From positions 3,283,001 through 3,347,000 of the forward strand of contig QKWM01000004.1 in NCBI GenBank assembly GCA_003248315.1: a stretch of 64,000 bases of DNA, written 5' to 3'. Made by a program: the position numbers and the translations under genes. This DNA comes from Streptomyces sp. SW4 (lineage in GTDB: Bacteria > Actinomycetota > Actinomycetes > Streptomycetales > Streptomycetaceae). Positions 9,782 through 19,078 of this stretch are shown here, one piece after another. The notes under the pieces are model-generated. The model ran no database searches, was not told the origin of the DNA, and saw only the letters and a list, made by a program, of their open reading frames with translations. Within the stretch, counting starts at the first letter, position 1; each line of letters begins with the position of its first letter.

Positions 9782-11081
9782 TCACGCGCCGGGCCTGGTG
9801 CTGCCGAGCTGCTCCGCCGCCGCCTGCTGGTAGCGCAGCACCGCCTGCTCGGCGACGCGCAGGTCGCAGGGGCGCTCCACAGCATGCGGCGGGCCTTCTC
9901 GTACTTCTCGACCAGCTCGGGGTCCTCGGCCAGGCCGTGCCGGGCCACCTTGGCCTTGTACGCGTCCAGCCGGCCGCGCAGCTCGGCGCGGACCGCGAGC
10001 GGCGCGGTGACGGCCGTCAACGACTCGCGGGCCCGGACCAGTTCGTCCTCGGCCTTCTGCTCCAGGGACTCCAGCAGCGGCGACAGCCGGTGCCACTGGG
10101 CCTGCCTGCGGTACTCGGCCGCCGCCGCCAGCTGCTCCTGGAGCACGGTCGGCGGCCCGCTGACGACCGGCACCTCCGTCGCCGCGATCTTCGCCAGCAC
10201 CTCGCCGCGCGCGGTGCGGGCCTCGGCCAGGGTGCGGTCCGCGCGGGAGAGCACGTCCCGCAGCCGCACGATCCGCTGCTCCGCGTCCTGACGGACCGTC
10301 AGGACGGCGTCGATCTCCCGGCGCACGTCCTCCAGGTCGCGAGCCTGCCGGTCGTAGACCGTGGTGTCCGGCCGGCCGCCGCCGGGCGCCGAACTGCCCT
10401 CCGCCGGAACCCAGAAGGCCAGCGGGTCGGAGACCACCTGCTCGCGCAGCCGCGTCAGCGTGCGCGTGATCCGCTCCAGGTCGTCGCCGGCCGGGTGCTC
10501 GCCGGGCCGGACGCCGACGGAGTGGGCGAGCTGCCGGGTGCGCTGGAGTTCGGCGGCGAGTAAATCGATCCGGGCGGGCAGCGCCGACCACACCGCGTCG
10601 GCGGCGACCACCACGTCCAGGGAGGTCGCGTACAGCTCGTTCATCCGGTCCACCAGCGTGGCCAGCGAGAACCGCTCGCTGAGCCGGGGGCCGCCCGGAG
10701 TGCCGGGGAGCGTGGGCGCGTTGGCCGTGGCGCCCGCGCTTCCGGCCACCGTCACGGACTCGCCGCGCAGCAGCTCGGTCAGCTGCACCAGGTCCTCCCG
10801 GCTGGACCAGCGCCGCCGGCGCGCATCTCCCGGGCGGTGCGCAGCGCGCCCGTGTACGCGTCGAAGTACGTCCACAGCAGCGTGATCGACGCCTCCGTGG
10901 CCGCCCAGCGCTCGGCGGTCAGCCCCGTGAGGTCGGCGCCCTCGAGGAGTCTGCGGCCGGCGTGGTCCTGCAAGGCGAGCAGCGAGGTCTCGATCGCCTC
11001 GTGCTCCGCGCCGAGCCGCCCCAGCGCACGGTCCACCTCGTCCCGGTCCATCACCGGCCCGGTGGGTCCCGTGCCGCCCAT
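9782..11081 (-). CDS. Coiled-coil protein of the GlnX-PknG operon
   Basis: I do not recognise a named domain. The restored protein is about 433 residues and almost entirely helical. It is rich in Glu, Arg, Ala and Leu in heptad-like spacing, for example DLEDVRREIDAVLTVRQDAE and VLSRADRTLAEARTAR, and has no membrane helix or signal peptide. The likely start is ATG at 11079-11081 (MGGTGPTGP), or the in-frame ATG giving MDRDEVDRALGRLGAE. It lies between the GlnH-like gene and the kinase gene, 21 bp upstream of the kinase start, so it is probably a scaffold or adaptor of that pathway; this is inference from position. Two missing bases (near 10800 and 9875) separate its three frame segments. Confidence 0.7.
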
Positions 11082-11157
11082 CGATCACCTCTCGCTGTGT
11101 CGGACGTGTGCTCTTGCGTTCCTGTGCGGTCGCGCGCCGTTCCCGGGTGCCGTCGCC

Positions 11158-12222
11158 TCAGCTCTCGCGCTCGTACCGCGGTGCGGGCGGCTTTGACTCC
11201 GTCGGGTCCGCGCCCATCGTCGCCGACAGCCACCGGCGGTACGAGGCCTGCCAGCCGCCCGCGGTGTCCTTGCGGTAGTCCTCCAGAATCCGGTTGACCC
11301 GGCGTACCAGATCGTCGGCGTCCTTCTTCATCGCCACGCCGTAGTACTCGGTCGTGAACGGGTCGCCCTTCAGTTCGACGGTGGGGTCCTGCGCGGCCTG
11401 GCTCGCGGCCAGCGCGCCGTCGGTGACGACCGCGTCGACCTCGCCGAGCTGGAGCCGGACCAGACAGTCGAGCTGGTTGGGGACGGTGGTGGACAGGTCG
11501 GCGGAGGCGACCAGGTCGCCGTCCTTCCGGTCCTCCTCCAGGGTGCTGAACGCGGTCGAACCCGCCGCCGTGCAGATCTTCTTGCCGGCCAGCGTCTCGT
11601 CGTACCCCGTGACCGGGGAGGACTTGGGGGCCAGCAGCTGCTGCCCGGTCCGGAAATACGGGGCGGAGAAGGCGACGTCCTGGATGCGGTCGCAGTTGAT
11701 GGTCATCGTGCGGACCACCATGTCGACGCGGCCGTCCTGGATCGCCGGGATGCGCTGGTTGGTGGGGATGGCCTTGAACTGGACCGCGTCCGGGTCGCCG
11801 AGGATGTCCTCGGCGATGCGGCGCACCAGGTCGATGTCGAAGCCCTCCAGGCCGGCGCCCTCGCCGCTGTTGGGATCGCGGTACCCCCAGCGGTAGCTGT
11901 TCTGGTCGACGCCGACGACCAGTTTGCGCTTCTCGCCCTGGCGGCTCTTGATCGCCTCGATGGTGGGGCCGTCGGCGCCCGAGGGGGCGAGCGTCTGCTT
12001 CTCCGGGTCCGTGCACTCCGCCTCGGCGCGGGCCTGGCTGCCGTGGGCCACGCCGTCGCCGCCCCGCCGCGCACCGTCGCCCGCGCCGCGGGACTGGGTC
12101 AGCGGAAGGAGCAGCGCCAGGACCGCGGCCAGGGCGCAGACGGCCGCCATCGCGCCCACCCCGCCCCAGCCCCGCAGGCCGGCCCGCAGTCGTCGTGCAC
12201 CGCTCATCGCGCCCCCTGTCAT
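11158..12222 (-). CDS. glnH: GlnH-like amino-acid-binding protein, membrane-anchored
   Basis: This intact 354-residue gene starts at the ATG at 12220-12222, which overlaps the stop of the upstream GlnX-like gene as ATGA. An N-terminal helix (AMAAVCALAAVLALLLPL) anchors or exports it. The rest is a family-3 periplasmic binding protein: KRKLVVGVDQNSY, GLEGFDIDLVRRIA, IPTNQRIPAIQDG, CDRIQDVAFSAPYF, AGKKICTAAGSTAF and DAVVTDGALAA. The family binds polar amino acids such as glutamate, glutamine or aspartate. I see no proper lipobox, whereas mycobacterial GlnH is a lipoprotein; this one may stay attached by its helix. No ABC permease or ATPase is adjacent, so a sensing role in the GlnX-PknG branch is more likely than transport. 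Confidence 0.88.
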   Translation of the reverse strand: MTGGAMSGARRLRAGLRGWGGVGAMAAVCALAAVLALLLPLTQSRGAGDGARRGGDGVAHGSQARAEAECTDPEKQTLAPSGADGPTIEAIKSRQGEKRKLVVGVDQNSYRWGYRDPNSGEGAGLEGFDIDLVRRIAEDILGDPDAVQFKAIPTNQRIPAIQDGRVDMVVRTMTINCDRIQDVAFSAPYFRTGQQLLAPKSSPVTGYDETLAGKKICTAAGSTAFSTLEEDRKDGDLVASADLSTTVPNQLDCLVRLQLGEVDAVVTDGALAASQAAQDPTVELKGDPFTTEYYGVAMKKDADDLVRRVNRILEDYRKDTAGGWQASYRRWLSATMGADPTESKPPAPRYERES

Positions 12223-13670
12223 CGGTACTCCGACAGTCTGCGGCCGATGCCCAGCACCACGCCGGCCGCGCCCAGCACGGCGAGGACCGCGGCGCCCGCC
12301 GGGAGCCCGGTCATCGCGTCGCGCCCGTCGCCCGCCGCCCGCCGGAACTCGCGCTGCTCGTGGGCGAGAGCGTCGGCGAGGTCGGCGTCGACGTTGTCGA
12401 AGCACTCGACCGTGGCGGGGACCTCGGGGTCGCCGCCGATCACCCGGTCCAGCGCCTGCTGGTAGTTGCCGTTCTCGTCCTGCTCCCGCGCGGCGGCGTG
12501 GCGCTTCTTCCACTCCGCCATGTTGTCGGCCGCCGCGTCGACCGGCCGCTGCCCGCTGGTGTCGTCGGCCAGCCGCTCGGCCTCGGCCAGACGCGTGCCG
12601 AGGGTCTTCATGTTCTGCTGGAAGTCGTAGTCGTAGGCGTCGTGGACCGTGCCGCCCACCGTGACGGTCTCCGCTCCGCGGGCGACCAGCGTCAGGTTCT
12701 CGTTGCCGCGGGCCTTGAGGGAGGCGATGCGGGCGTCGTGCAGCACGTCGAGCGAATCGACGCCGTGCGTGCGGGACTCGAACAGGTTGGCTCGGGCGAC
12801 GCTGTGGCCGACGACGAGCCACAGCAGGACGACCGTGGCGGCGGCGGTGGCGGCGACCAGGCCGTGGTTGAGGACGCGGTTGGTGCGCCGGTAGGTGCGG
12901 TGCTGGGCCCAGGCCAGCGCGGCGAGCGCCGCCACGCCGAGGGCGATCGCGGCCCACGGGTAGGGCGTGGCGTCCGCGTAGTCGGCGCGCAGCCGCTGGT
13001 TCTCCTTGGTGTAGAGGTCCTCCGCCGCCGGGAGCATCTCCTTCTGCATCTTCTCGTTGGCGTACCGCAGATAGGCGCCGCCGACCGGGAAGCCCTGCCG
13101 GTTGTACGTGCGGGCACGCTCCACCAGGCCCTTGTACTCGGGCAGCAGGCGGTTGAGCCGGTCGATGGTCCGCGCCGACGCGGAGCCCGGCTCGGAGTGG
13201 GCGGCGGCGTTGACCAGGCCGGCCGCCGCGGTGCGGATGCCCTTCTCGTACCGGTCGCGGGAGGCCTTGGTCTCCTGCCCGCCGGCGAGGAAGCCGCTGG
13301 ACGCCGCGGTGTTGGCGTCGGCGAGGGAGCGGTAGATGTCGGCGGCGTCGGACGTGAGCGGCTGGCTGCGGGTGAGGACGTCACCGGCTGCGGAGGCCCG
13401 GTGGGTGGTCTGCCAGGCCGTGACGGTGCCGAAGGCGATCAGGAGAAGCGCGAGGACGGCGCCGATGGCGCGCAGCCGGCCGGGCTCGGTCGTCGCCGCG
13501 GCCCGCAGCCGGTCGACGCCCTCGGCGAACGCGGTACGGCGGGGCTGGAGCCGGCCCTGGGCGGGGGCGCCCGCCGGCGTCGCGGGGCCCGGCTGCGGCG
13601 GTACGGCCGGCAGGACGGGCGTGCCGAGCGGCGACGGTGGCGCCGCGCTGCCCTTCGGCGGTCGTGTCAC
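12219..13670 (-). CDS. glnX: GlnX-like membrane sensor protein
   Basis: This intact 483-residue gene starts at the GTG at 13668-13670, preceded by GGGGGAGG. A Pro-rich cytoplasmic N-terminus is followed by helix 1 (about 66-87), then a large extracytoplasmic helical region with a Tyr/Lys-rich face (EKMQKEMLPAAEDLY). Helices 2 and 3 come close together at about 237-285 (WAAIALGVAALAALAW and VVLLWLVVGHSVA). A second external region contains NMAEWKKRHAAAREQ, and a last helix ends the protein. Size, topology and linkage to GlnH and PknG match GlnX of mycobacteria and corynebacteria, which passes the amino-acid signal from GlnH to PknG. It is the first gene of the operon; the 180 bp upstream should hold its promoter. 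Confidence 0.82.
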   Translation of the reverse strand: MTRPPKGSAAPPSPLGTPVLPAVPPQPGPATPAGAPAQGRLQPRRTAFAEGVDRLRAAATTEPGRLRAIGAVLALLLIAFGTVTAWQTTHRASAAGDVLTRSQPLTSDAADIYRSLADANTAASSGFLAGGQETKASRDRYEKGIRTAAAGLVNAAAHSEPGSASARTIDRLNRLLPEYKGLVERARTYNRQGFPVGGAYLRYANEKMQKEMLPAAEDLYTKENQRLRADYADATPYPWAAIALGVAALAALAWAQHRTYRRTNRVLNHGLVAATAAATVVLLWLVVGHSVARANLFESRTHGVDSLDVLHDARIASLKARGNENLTLVARGAETVTVGGTVHDAYDYDFQQNMKTLGTRLAEAERLADDTSGQRPVDAAADNMAEWKKRHAAAREQDENGNYQQALDRVIGGDPEVPATVECFDNVDADLADALAHEQREFRRAAGDGRDAMTGLPAGAAVLAVLGAAGVVLGIGRRLSEYR

Positions 13671-13850
13671 TGCTGACCTCCCCCATGGTCATCCCTCGCC
13701 GCAAGTATCGCCCCCGGCACCGACATCCGCACCGGCCTTCACCCGATCTTGATCCGATCCCGCGCCCCGCACCACCCCCTGCCCATGAATACGCCGACGG
13801 AATCGGTTCGGTTCCCACCCGTCCCGGGCGTCCGGCAGACCGACGGCGCG

Positions 13851-14814
13851 TCAGGCGCCGTACCGCGCGCGGACTCGCTCGCGCGCCCCCTCGGCGGCGC
13901 CCAGGTGGTCCAGCCCGAGCAGTACGGCCCCCAGGACCGGCCGAGCCGTCACCACGCGGGCCACGGCCTTCGGGCGCGCACGGCGAGCAACTCCCGCACG
14001 CGCGTGTCGAGTCGCGGGTGGCGCGCGGCCAGGACACTGCCCCCAGCAGGACCGGGGTCCGCTCCTCCAGCAGCCCCAGCCGGGTCAGCGCCACGGTGGC
14101 CATGGCCACGACCTCGTCGGCCTGCCGGTCGACGATCGCCCCGGCGACCGGGTCGCCGCCGGCGGCCGTCGAGAACAGCACGGGCGCCAGTTCGTGCCTC
14201 CGCACGTCCGCGATCCGGCCCAGGTGCAGCGCCTCGACGAGGGCGTACACCGTCGGCAGCCCGAAGTGGGCGGGGAGCGTGCGGGCCAGCGCGGTCGCCT
14301 CCCCGCGCCCGTCCTCGGCCCGGGCGGCGTGCCACAGCGCCTCCTCGGCGAGCCCCCAGCCGCCGCCCCAGTCGCCGGAGATGCGGCCCAGGGCCGGGAA
14401 GCGGGCGGTGCGGCCGTCGGGGAGCATGCCGACGCAGTTGATGCCGGCGCCGCACACCACGGCGACGCCGCGCGGTTCGGCGACCCCGGCCCGCAGGATC
14501 GCGAAGGTGTCGTTGCGGACGTCGACGCTGTCGCTCCACGCGCGCGCGTGGAGCGCGGCGGCCAGCCGCTCCTCCTCCACGGGCAGGTCGGCGTTGGCCA
14601 GGCACGCCGAGACGTGGTCCACGGCGGCGACCCCGGCCTCGGCGAAGGCGCGCGCGACCACCTCGGCGAGGGTGTCCACCGCCCGTTCGACGCCCACCGC
14701 CGGCGGCCGGAAACCGCCGCCCCGGGCGGTGGCGAGCACCTCTCCGCCGGCCGTCACCACGGCCACGTCGGTCTTGCTGTTGCCCGCGTCGACGGCGAGC
14801 ACGGTCGCGGTCAC
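13851..14814 (-). CDS. N-acetylglucosamine kinase-type BadF/BadG ATPase
   Basis: The restored protein is about 321 residues. It has the phosphate-1 loop AVDAGNSKTDVAVV, the sugar-kinase motif VVCGAGINCVGM, and ALGRISGDWGGGWGLAEEAL. These are features of the BadF/BadG/BcrA/BcrD family, which includes eukaryotic-type N-acetylglucosamine kinases. It would phosphorylate an amino sugar or glucoside with ATP in the cytoplasm. The GTG start (14812-14814) overlaps the stop of the GH4 gene as GTGA, so the two are translationally coupled. Two missing bases (near 14040 and 13965) split the C-terminus. After repair it ends RERVRARYGA and is 322 codons long. The GH4 neighbour acts on a phosphorylated or free disaccharide, but which one cannot be told from sequence. 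Confidence 0.82.
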
Positions 14815-16079
14815 GCCCACGCCAGGTGCTCCCGGTTGTGGGCGATCAGCCGGTCGGTGAGCTGCTCGGCGAGGGCGTACTGGCCGACGAGGGGATGCGC
14901 GAGCAGCGCCCGGAACACCCGGTCGCGCCCGCCGTGCAGGGCGGCCCGCAGCGCCAGGTCCTCGTACGCCGTGACACCCGCCATCAGCCCCGCGTACAGC
15001 GGGTCCACCTCCGGCACGGGCAGCGGCGTGGCCCCCTTGCGGTCCACCGCCGCCTGCACCTCGATCACCGCGTCGTCGGGCAGGAAGGGCAGCGTGCCCC
15101 GGTTGAGGGTGTTCACCACCTGGTACGGCGCGGCGCCGGCGCCCCCGAGGAGCGCCGCCGCCAGGTCCACGGCCGCTTCCGAGTAGTAGGCCCCGCCCCG
15201 CTTCGCCAGCAGCGCCGGCTTCTCGTCCAGGGCGGGATCGGCGTACAGGCCGAGCAGTTCGCGCTCCATCGCCGCCACCTCCGCGGCCCGGGACGGCTTG
15301 GTGCGCAGCTCCTCCACGACCCCGTCGTGGGAGTAGTAGTAGCGCAGGTAGTAGGAGGGGACGACGCCGAGGCGGTCCAGGAGGGGGCGGGGCAGCCGGA
15401 GGTCCGCGGCGATCGCGTCGCCGTGCCCGGCCAGCAGCCGGGGCAGCACGTCCTCCCCTTCCGGGCCGCCCAGCCGGACGCCCGTCTCCCAGGTCAGGTG
15501 GTTCAGGCCGACGTGGTCCAGGTGTACGTCGGCGGGGGCGACGCCGAGCAGGGCGGCGAACTTGCGCTGCAGCCCGATCGCCACGTTGCACAGCCCGACC
15601 GCCTTGTGGCCGGCCCGGAGCAGGGCCCGGGTGACGATGCCGACCGGGTTGGTGAAGTCGATGATCCAGGCGTCCGGGTTGGTGCGCCGGACTCGTTCGG
15701 CGATGTCCAGGACCACCGGGACGGTGCGCAGCGCCTTGGCGAGGCCGCCCGCGCCGGTGGTCTCCTGGCCGACGCAGCCGCACTCCAGCGGCCACGTCTC
15801 GTCCTGCTGGCGGGCGGCCTGGCCGCCGACGCGGAGCTGGAGCAGGACGGCGCCGGCGCCGTCCACGGCGGCGTCCAGGTCGCCGGTGGTGACGATCCGG
15901 CCGTGGTGCTCCTGCCGGGCGAAGATCCGGCGGGCCAGTCCGCCCACCAGCTCCAGGCGTTCCTCGGCGGGGTCGACGAGGACCAGTTCCTCGACGGGGA
16001 GCGTGTCCCGCAGCCTGGCGAAGCCGTCGATGAGTTCCGGGGTGTAGGTCGAACCGCCGCCGACCACGGTGAGTTTCAT
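14811..16079 (-). CDS. GH4 family glycosidase (6-phospho-beta-glucosidase type)
   Basis: This intact 422-residue gene has a Rossmann start MKLTVVGGGSTYTPEL. Family-4 signatures follow: QLRVGGQAARQQDE, ECGCVGQETTGAGG (the Cys that holds the Mn ion lies in such a segment of the family), IIDFTNPVGIV, GLCNVAIGLQ and VGLNHLTWE. GH4 enzymes use NAD+ and Mn2+ in an oxidation-elimination mechanism on mostly 6-phosphorylated glycosides. The ATG at 16077-16079 is the obvious start. The gene is second in the ROK, GH4, kinase series and overlaps the kinase start, so the three probably work on one sugar under one regulator. Confidence 0.93.
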   Translation of the reverse strand: MKLTVVGGGSTYTPELIDGFARLRDTLPVEELVLVDPAEERLELVGGLARRIFARQEHHGRIVTTGDLDAAVDGAGAVLLQLRVGGQAARQQDETWPLECGCVGQETTGAGGLAKALRTVPVVLDIAERVRRTNPDAWIIDFTNPVGIVTRALLRAGHKAVGLCNVAIGLQRKFAALLGVAPADVHLDHVGLNHLTWETGVRLGGPEGEDVLPRLLAGHGDAIAADLRLPRPLLDRLGVVPSYYLRYYYSHDGVVEELRTKPSRAAEVAAMERELLGLYADPALDEKPALLAKRGGAYYSEAAVDLAAALLGGAGAAPYQVVNTLNRGTLPFLPDDAVIEVQAAVDRKGATPLPVPEVDPLYAGLMAGVTAYEDLALRAALHGGRDRVFRALLAHPLVGQYALAEQLTDRLIAHNREHLAWA

Positions 16080-16175
16080 GTACGTCAGCCCTTTGCTCCG
16101 GTCGGTGTGAGGGACGGGGAGGGAAGCGGAAGAGGGGGCGCGGAAGCGGAGGAGGCGGGGTGGGGGCGGGGCCGG

Positions 16176-17430
16176 TCAGCGGGACGTGTCGAAGACCTCG
16201 TCGCGGGTGGCCGCGAGCGCGCTCTCCAGCGCGCCGCGCAGGACGGGGTCGTCGGTCACCTCGCCGAGCACGAGCCGGGGCCGGGGCGCGGCCAGCTCCT
16301 CCAGCTCGGCCTGGACGAGGGCGCGCAGGGTCTCGCCGCCGGAGGTGAGGGCCGTGCCGCCGAGCACGACGAGTTCGGGGTCCAGGACGGAGACGAGGGA
16401 GGCGAGGCCGGTGGCGAGCCGGGTGGCGTACTCCCGGAGCAGGCGGCCGTGCGGGCCGTCGCCGTCGAGGCCGGGTCCGGCGGCCCGGGCGAGCAGCGCG
16501 GCGGCCGCCTCGGCGTACGGGCCGGACGGCACCTCGGGGACGCCCAGCTCGCGGGCGAGCCTCGGCAGGGCCTGCGCGCCGGCCAGTTCCTGGAAGCCGC
16601 CGCTGCCCGCACGGCCGACCTGGCGGACCAGCGGGGTGCCCGCACCGGCAGGAACCCGACCTCGCCGGCCCCGCCGGTGAAACCGCGGTGGAGCCGGCCG
16701 CCGAACACCAGGGCGGCGCCGAGCCCCTCCTGGTTCCACAGCAGCACGAAGTCGCCGTGGCCGCGGGCGGCACCGAGCCGCTGCTCGGCGACGGCGACGA
16801 GATTGACGTCGTTCTCGTGCTCCACCGGCATCGGCAGCGCGGCCGCGAGGTCGTCGAGCAGCGTGGGGGAGTGCCAGCCGGCCAGGTGGGAGGCGTAGCG
16901 CAGCCGGCCGGTGCCGGGGTCGACGGCGCCCGGGGTGCCGATCACCAGGCGGTGGACGGCGGCCCGGGTGAGGCCGGCCGCCTCGGCCGCGCCGTCGAGG
17001 GCGTCGGTGACCTGGCGGACGACGGGGTGGCCGGCGCGCCGGCCCGGCGTGGGCAGCTCGTACCGGCCGACGGTGCGGCCGGTGATGTCGGCGACCGCGG
17101 CCAGGATGCGCCGCGGGGTGACGTGGAGGCCGGCGGCGTAGGCGGCGGCGGGGTTGACCGCGTAGAGCCGGGCGCCGGGCCCCGGGCGGCCCTCGGTGGT
17201 GCCGCCGGCCAGCACCAGGCCCGCCGCCTCCAGGCGGGCCAGCAGCTGCGCGGCGGTCGGCTTGGACAGGCCGGTGAGCGTGCCGACGCGGGTGCGGGAC
17301 AGGGGCCGTGCTCCAGCAGGAGGTCCAGGGCGGCACGGTCGTTCATGGCGCGCAGCACGCTCGGGGTGCCGGGGGTGTGCGGTGTGCCCGGGGCGCCCGG
17401 GGTGCGCGGCGGGCCGGCGGTTCCTGCCAC
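16176..17430 (-). CDS. ROK-family transcriptional regulator
   Basis: The restored protein is about 418 residues. It has an N-terminal winged helix (ALDLLLEHGPC, then RVGTLTGLSKPTAAQLLARLE) and a C-terminal ROK sugar-kinase-like domain (LVIGTPGAVDPG, EHENDVNLVAVAE, ALVFGGRLHRGFTGGAGEVGF, LVVLGGTALTSGG). The zinc motif CxCGxxGC usual in ROK proteins is missing from the segment after GEVGFLP, so this is a variant. Start is GTG at 17428-17430, or ATG at 17344-17346 (MNDRAALDLL), which fits the family start better. Two missing bases (near 17308 and 16645) break the frame. It is most likely the sugar-responsive repressor of the downstream GH4 and kinase genes and of itself through the palindrome at 17479. 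Confidence 0.88.
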
Positions 17431-17478
17431 GGCTGTCCACCTGCCTCTCGGCCGCCGGTCCGCGCCGGAGGCGACTGT

Positions 17479-17493
17479 CAGGAAAGTTTCCTG
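17479..17493. promoter_or_regulatory. Likely ROK operator palindrome CAGGAAAGTTTCCTG
   Basis: A perfect 7+1+7 dyad lies 48 bp upstream of the GTG start of the ROK gene. Sites of the form AGGAAAnTTTCCT are typical of streptomycete ROK regulators. This A/T-rich core stands out in a GC-rich spacer. Autoregulation of the ROK-GH4-kinase operon is the simplest reading. Confidence 0.65.
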
Positions 17494-17607
17494 TCGTCGG
17501 CTGACGGTAGATCCGCCCAGGAGAGGCCGTCAAGGGGCCGCCCCCGCGGCGGAGTGGTCGCCTGCGGGGGCGGAGGGGTGCGGAAGCCGGGGGGCGGGAC
17601 CCGCGGG

Positions 17608-18717
17608 CTACTTGGTGGTGCTGGTCGGCCCGGACGGTCCGGGCAGCGGCGAGGCGGCGACCGACTGCGGCGACACCGAGCTGGCGTAGGCCGACGGCGC
17701 CGCGACACCCGCCGTCGGGTCGGCGGCCCCCGCGTCGTCGCCCTGGACGTCGGGGCGGCCGACGATCCGGATGTCGGCGGCGTCGAAGGCCCGCTTGATG
17801 CGCCAGCGCAGCTCGCGCTCGACGGTGAGGGACTTGCCCGGCATGGTCTTGGCCGAGACGCGGACCACCATGGAGTCCAGGTAGACGCTGTCCAGGCCGA
17901 GCATCTCGATCGGCCCCCACAGCAGCTCGTTCCAGGGCTCCTCCTTGCCCATGCGCTCGGCGACCGCGCCGATGGTCTCCTTGACCTTGTCCAGGTCCTC
18001 GTCGGCCCGGACGGTCACGTCGACGCCGGCCGTGGACCAGCCCTGGGAGAGGTTGCCGATCCGCTTGATCTCGCCGTTGCGGACGTACCAGATCTCGCCG
18101 TTGTCGCCGCGCAGCTTGGTCACCCGCAGCCCGACCTCGATGACCTCGCCGGAGGCCACGCCCGCGTCGATCGAGTCGCCGACGCCGTACTGGTCCTCCA
18201 GGATCATGAAGACGCCGGAGAGGAAGTCCGTGACGAGGTTGCGGGCGCCGAAGCCGATGGCCACGCCGGCCACACCGGCGGAGGCCAGCAGCGGCGCCAG
18301 ATTGATCTGGAAGGTACCGAGGATCATCAGGGCGGCGGTGCCGAGGATCACGAAGCTGGCGACCGAGCGCAGCACCGACCCGATGGCGGCCGACCGCTGA
18401 CGGCGGCGCTCGGCGTTGACCAGCAGCCCGCCCAGCGCGGTGCCGTCCACCGACTGCACGGTGCGGTTCATGCGCTCTATCAGCTTGGTGATCGCCCGCC
18501 GCACCACGGCCCGCAGCACCGCCGCGATGACCACGATCAGCAGCACCCGGAGCCCGATGGCGAGCCACGTCGACCAGTTCTGCTCGACCCAGCTCGCGGC
18601 GTTCGTCGCGCTCTCCTGGGCGTCCTGGAGCGTGGGCACGGCCGGCGTCGTCGACCTGTCGTCCGGGGACGGAGAGGGGGACGGGCCGGCGGCCAGTAGG
18701 GCGGCGGACAGGGACAC
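17608..18717 (-). CDS. MscS-family mechanosensitive channel
   Basis: Intact; the best start is the GTG at 18715-18717, eight bases after GGAGG, giving 369 residues (VSLSAALLAAG). A longer open frame to 18828 has no ribosome site. After a short hydrophobic N-terminus and a Ser/Pro stretch come helices at about 75-95 (WLAIGLRVLLIVVIAAVL) and 140-165. The pore helix region follows (LLASAGVAGVAIGFGARNLV), then the MscS beta domain (GDSIDAGVASGEVIEVGLRV, RNGEIKRIGN). The C-terminus is a low-complexity Ala/Ser/Pro tail. MscS channels release solutes on hypo-osmotic shock. It is a single gene pointing away from the HNH gene. Confidence 0.93.
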   Translation of the reverse strand: MSLSAALLAAGPSPSPSPDDRSTTPAVPTLQDAQESATNAASWVEQNWSTWLAIGLRVLLIVVIAAVLRAVVRRAITKLIERMNRTVQSVDGTALGGLLVNAERRRQRSAAIGSVLRSVASFVILGTAALMILGTFQINLAPLLASAGVAGVAIGFGARNLVTDFLSGVFMILEDQYGVGDSIDAGVASGEVIEVGLRVTKLRGDNGEIWYVRNGEIKRIGNLSQGWSTAGVDVTVRADEDLDKVKETIGAVAERMGKEEPWNELLWGPIEMLGLDSVYLDSMVVRVSAKTMPGKSLTVERELRWRIKRAFDAADIRIVGRPDVQGDDAGAADPTAGVAAPSAYASSVSPQSVAASPLPGPSGPTSTTK

Positions 18718-19078
18718 GGCGGATACCTCCAGATGCAGCGGCCCGCCCTCCGGGCACGGCGCGGTCGGCCGCGAGGACCGCGACCGTGACCGGGACGGGG
18801 CCGGGATGCGGGGTCGGTCCGAGGTCACGGAATGGTCACCGGACGGGCGGAATCACCACACTAACGGGGCACGGTGTGCGGATCGCCCGAAGTGCGCGGA
18901 AGAGACGGTGCTCACCCGCGCTTGAACTGGTCACGGCGTGGGGGATGTATCGGATGTGGTCGAAAACACTCCCAGCCCGTTACCGGGACATGGTGGCGCT
19001 TCCACCAGGCCTGAGGGGAGACTGACTACGGATCGTCCCGGCGCGAGCCACGCGCCGCCGGCGTACAAGGAGGCATCC
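18718..19078. other. Divergent intergenic region MscS / HNH gene
   Basis: This 361 bp spacer has lower GC around 18850-18980 and must hold the promoters of both flanking genes. A TTGAAC at 18922 could be a -35 element for the HNH gene, but no good -10 sits at the right distance. I see no gene in it. Confidence 0.5.

Noticed and set aside
12223..12957. Upstream extension of the GlnH-like gene (open frame to 12957)
   Set aside because: It overlaps the GlnX-like gene on the same strand in another frame and is Arg-rich. The ATGA overlap at 12219-12222 gives a clear start.
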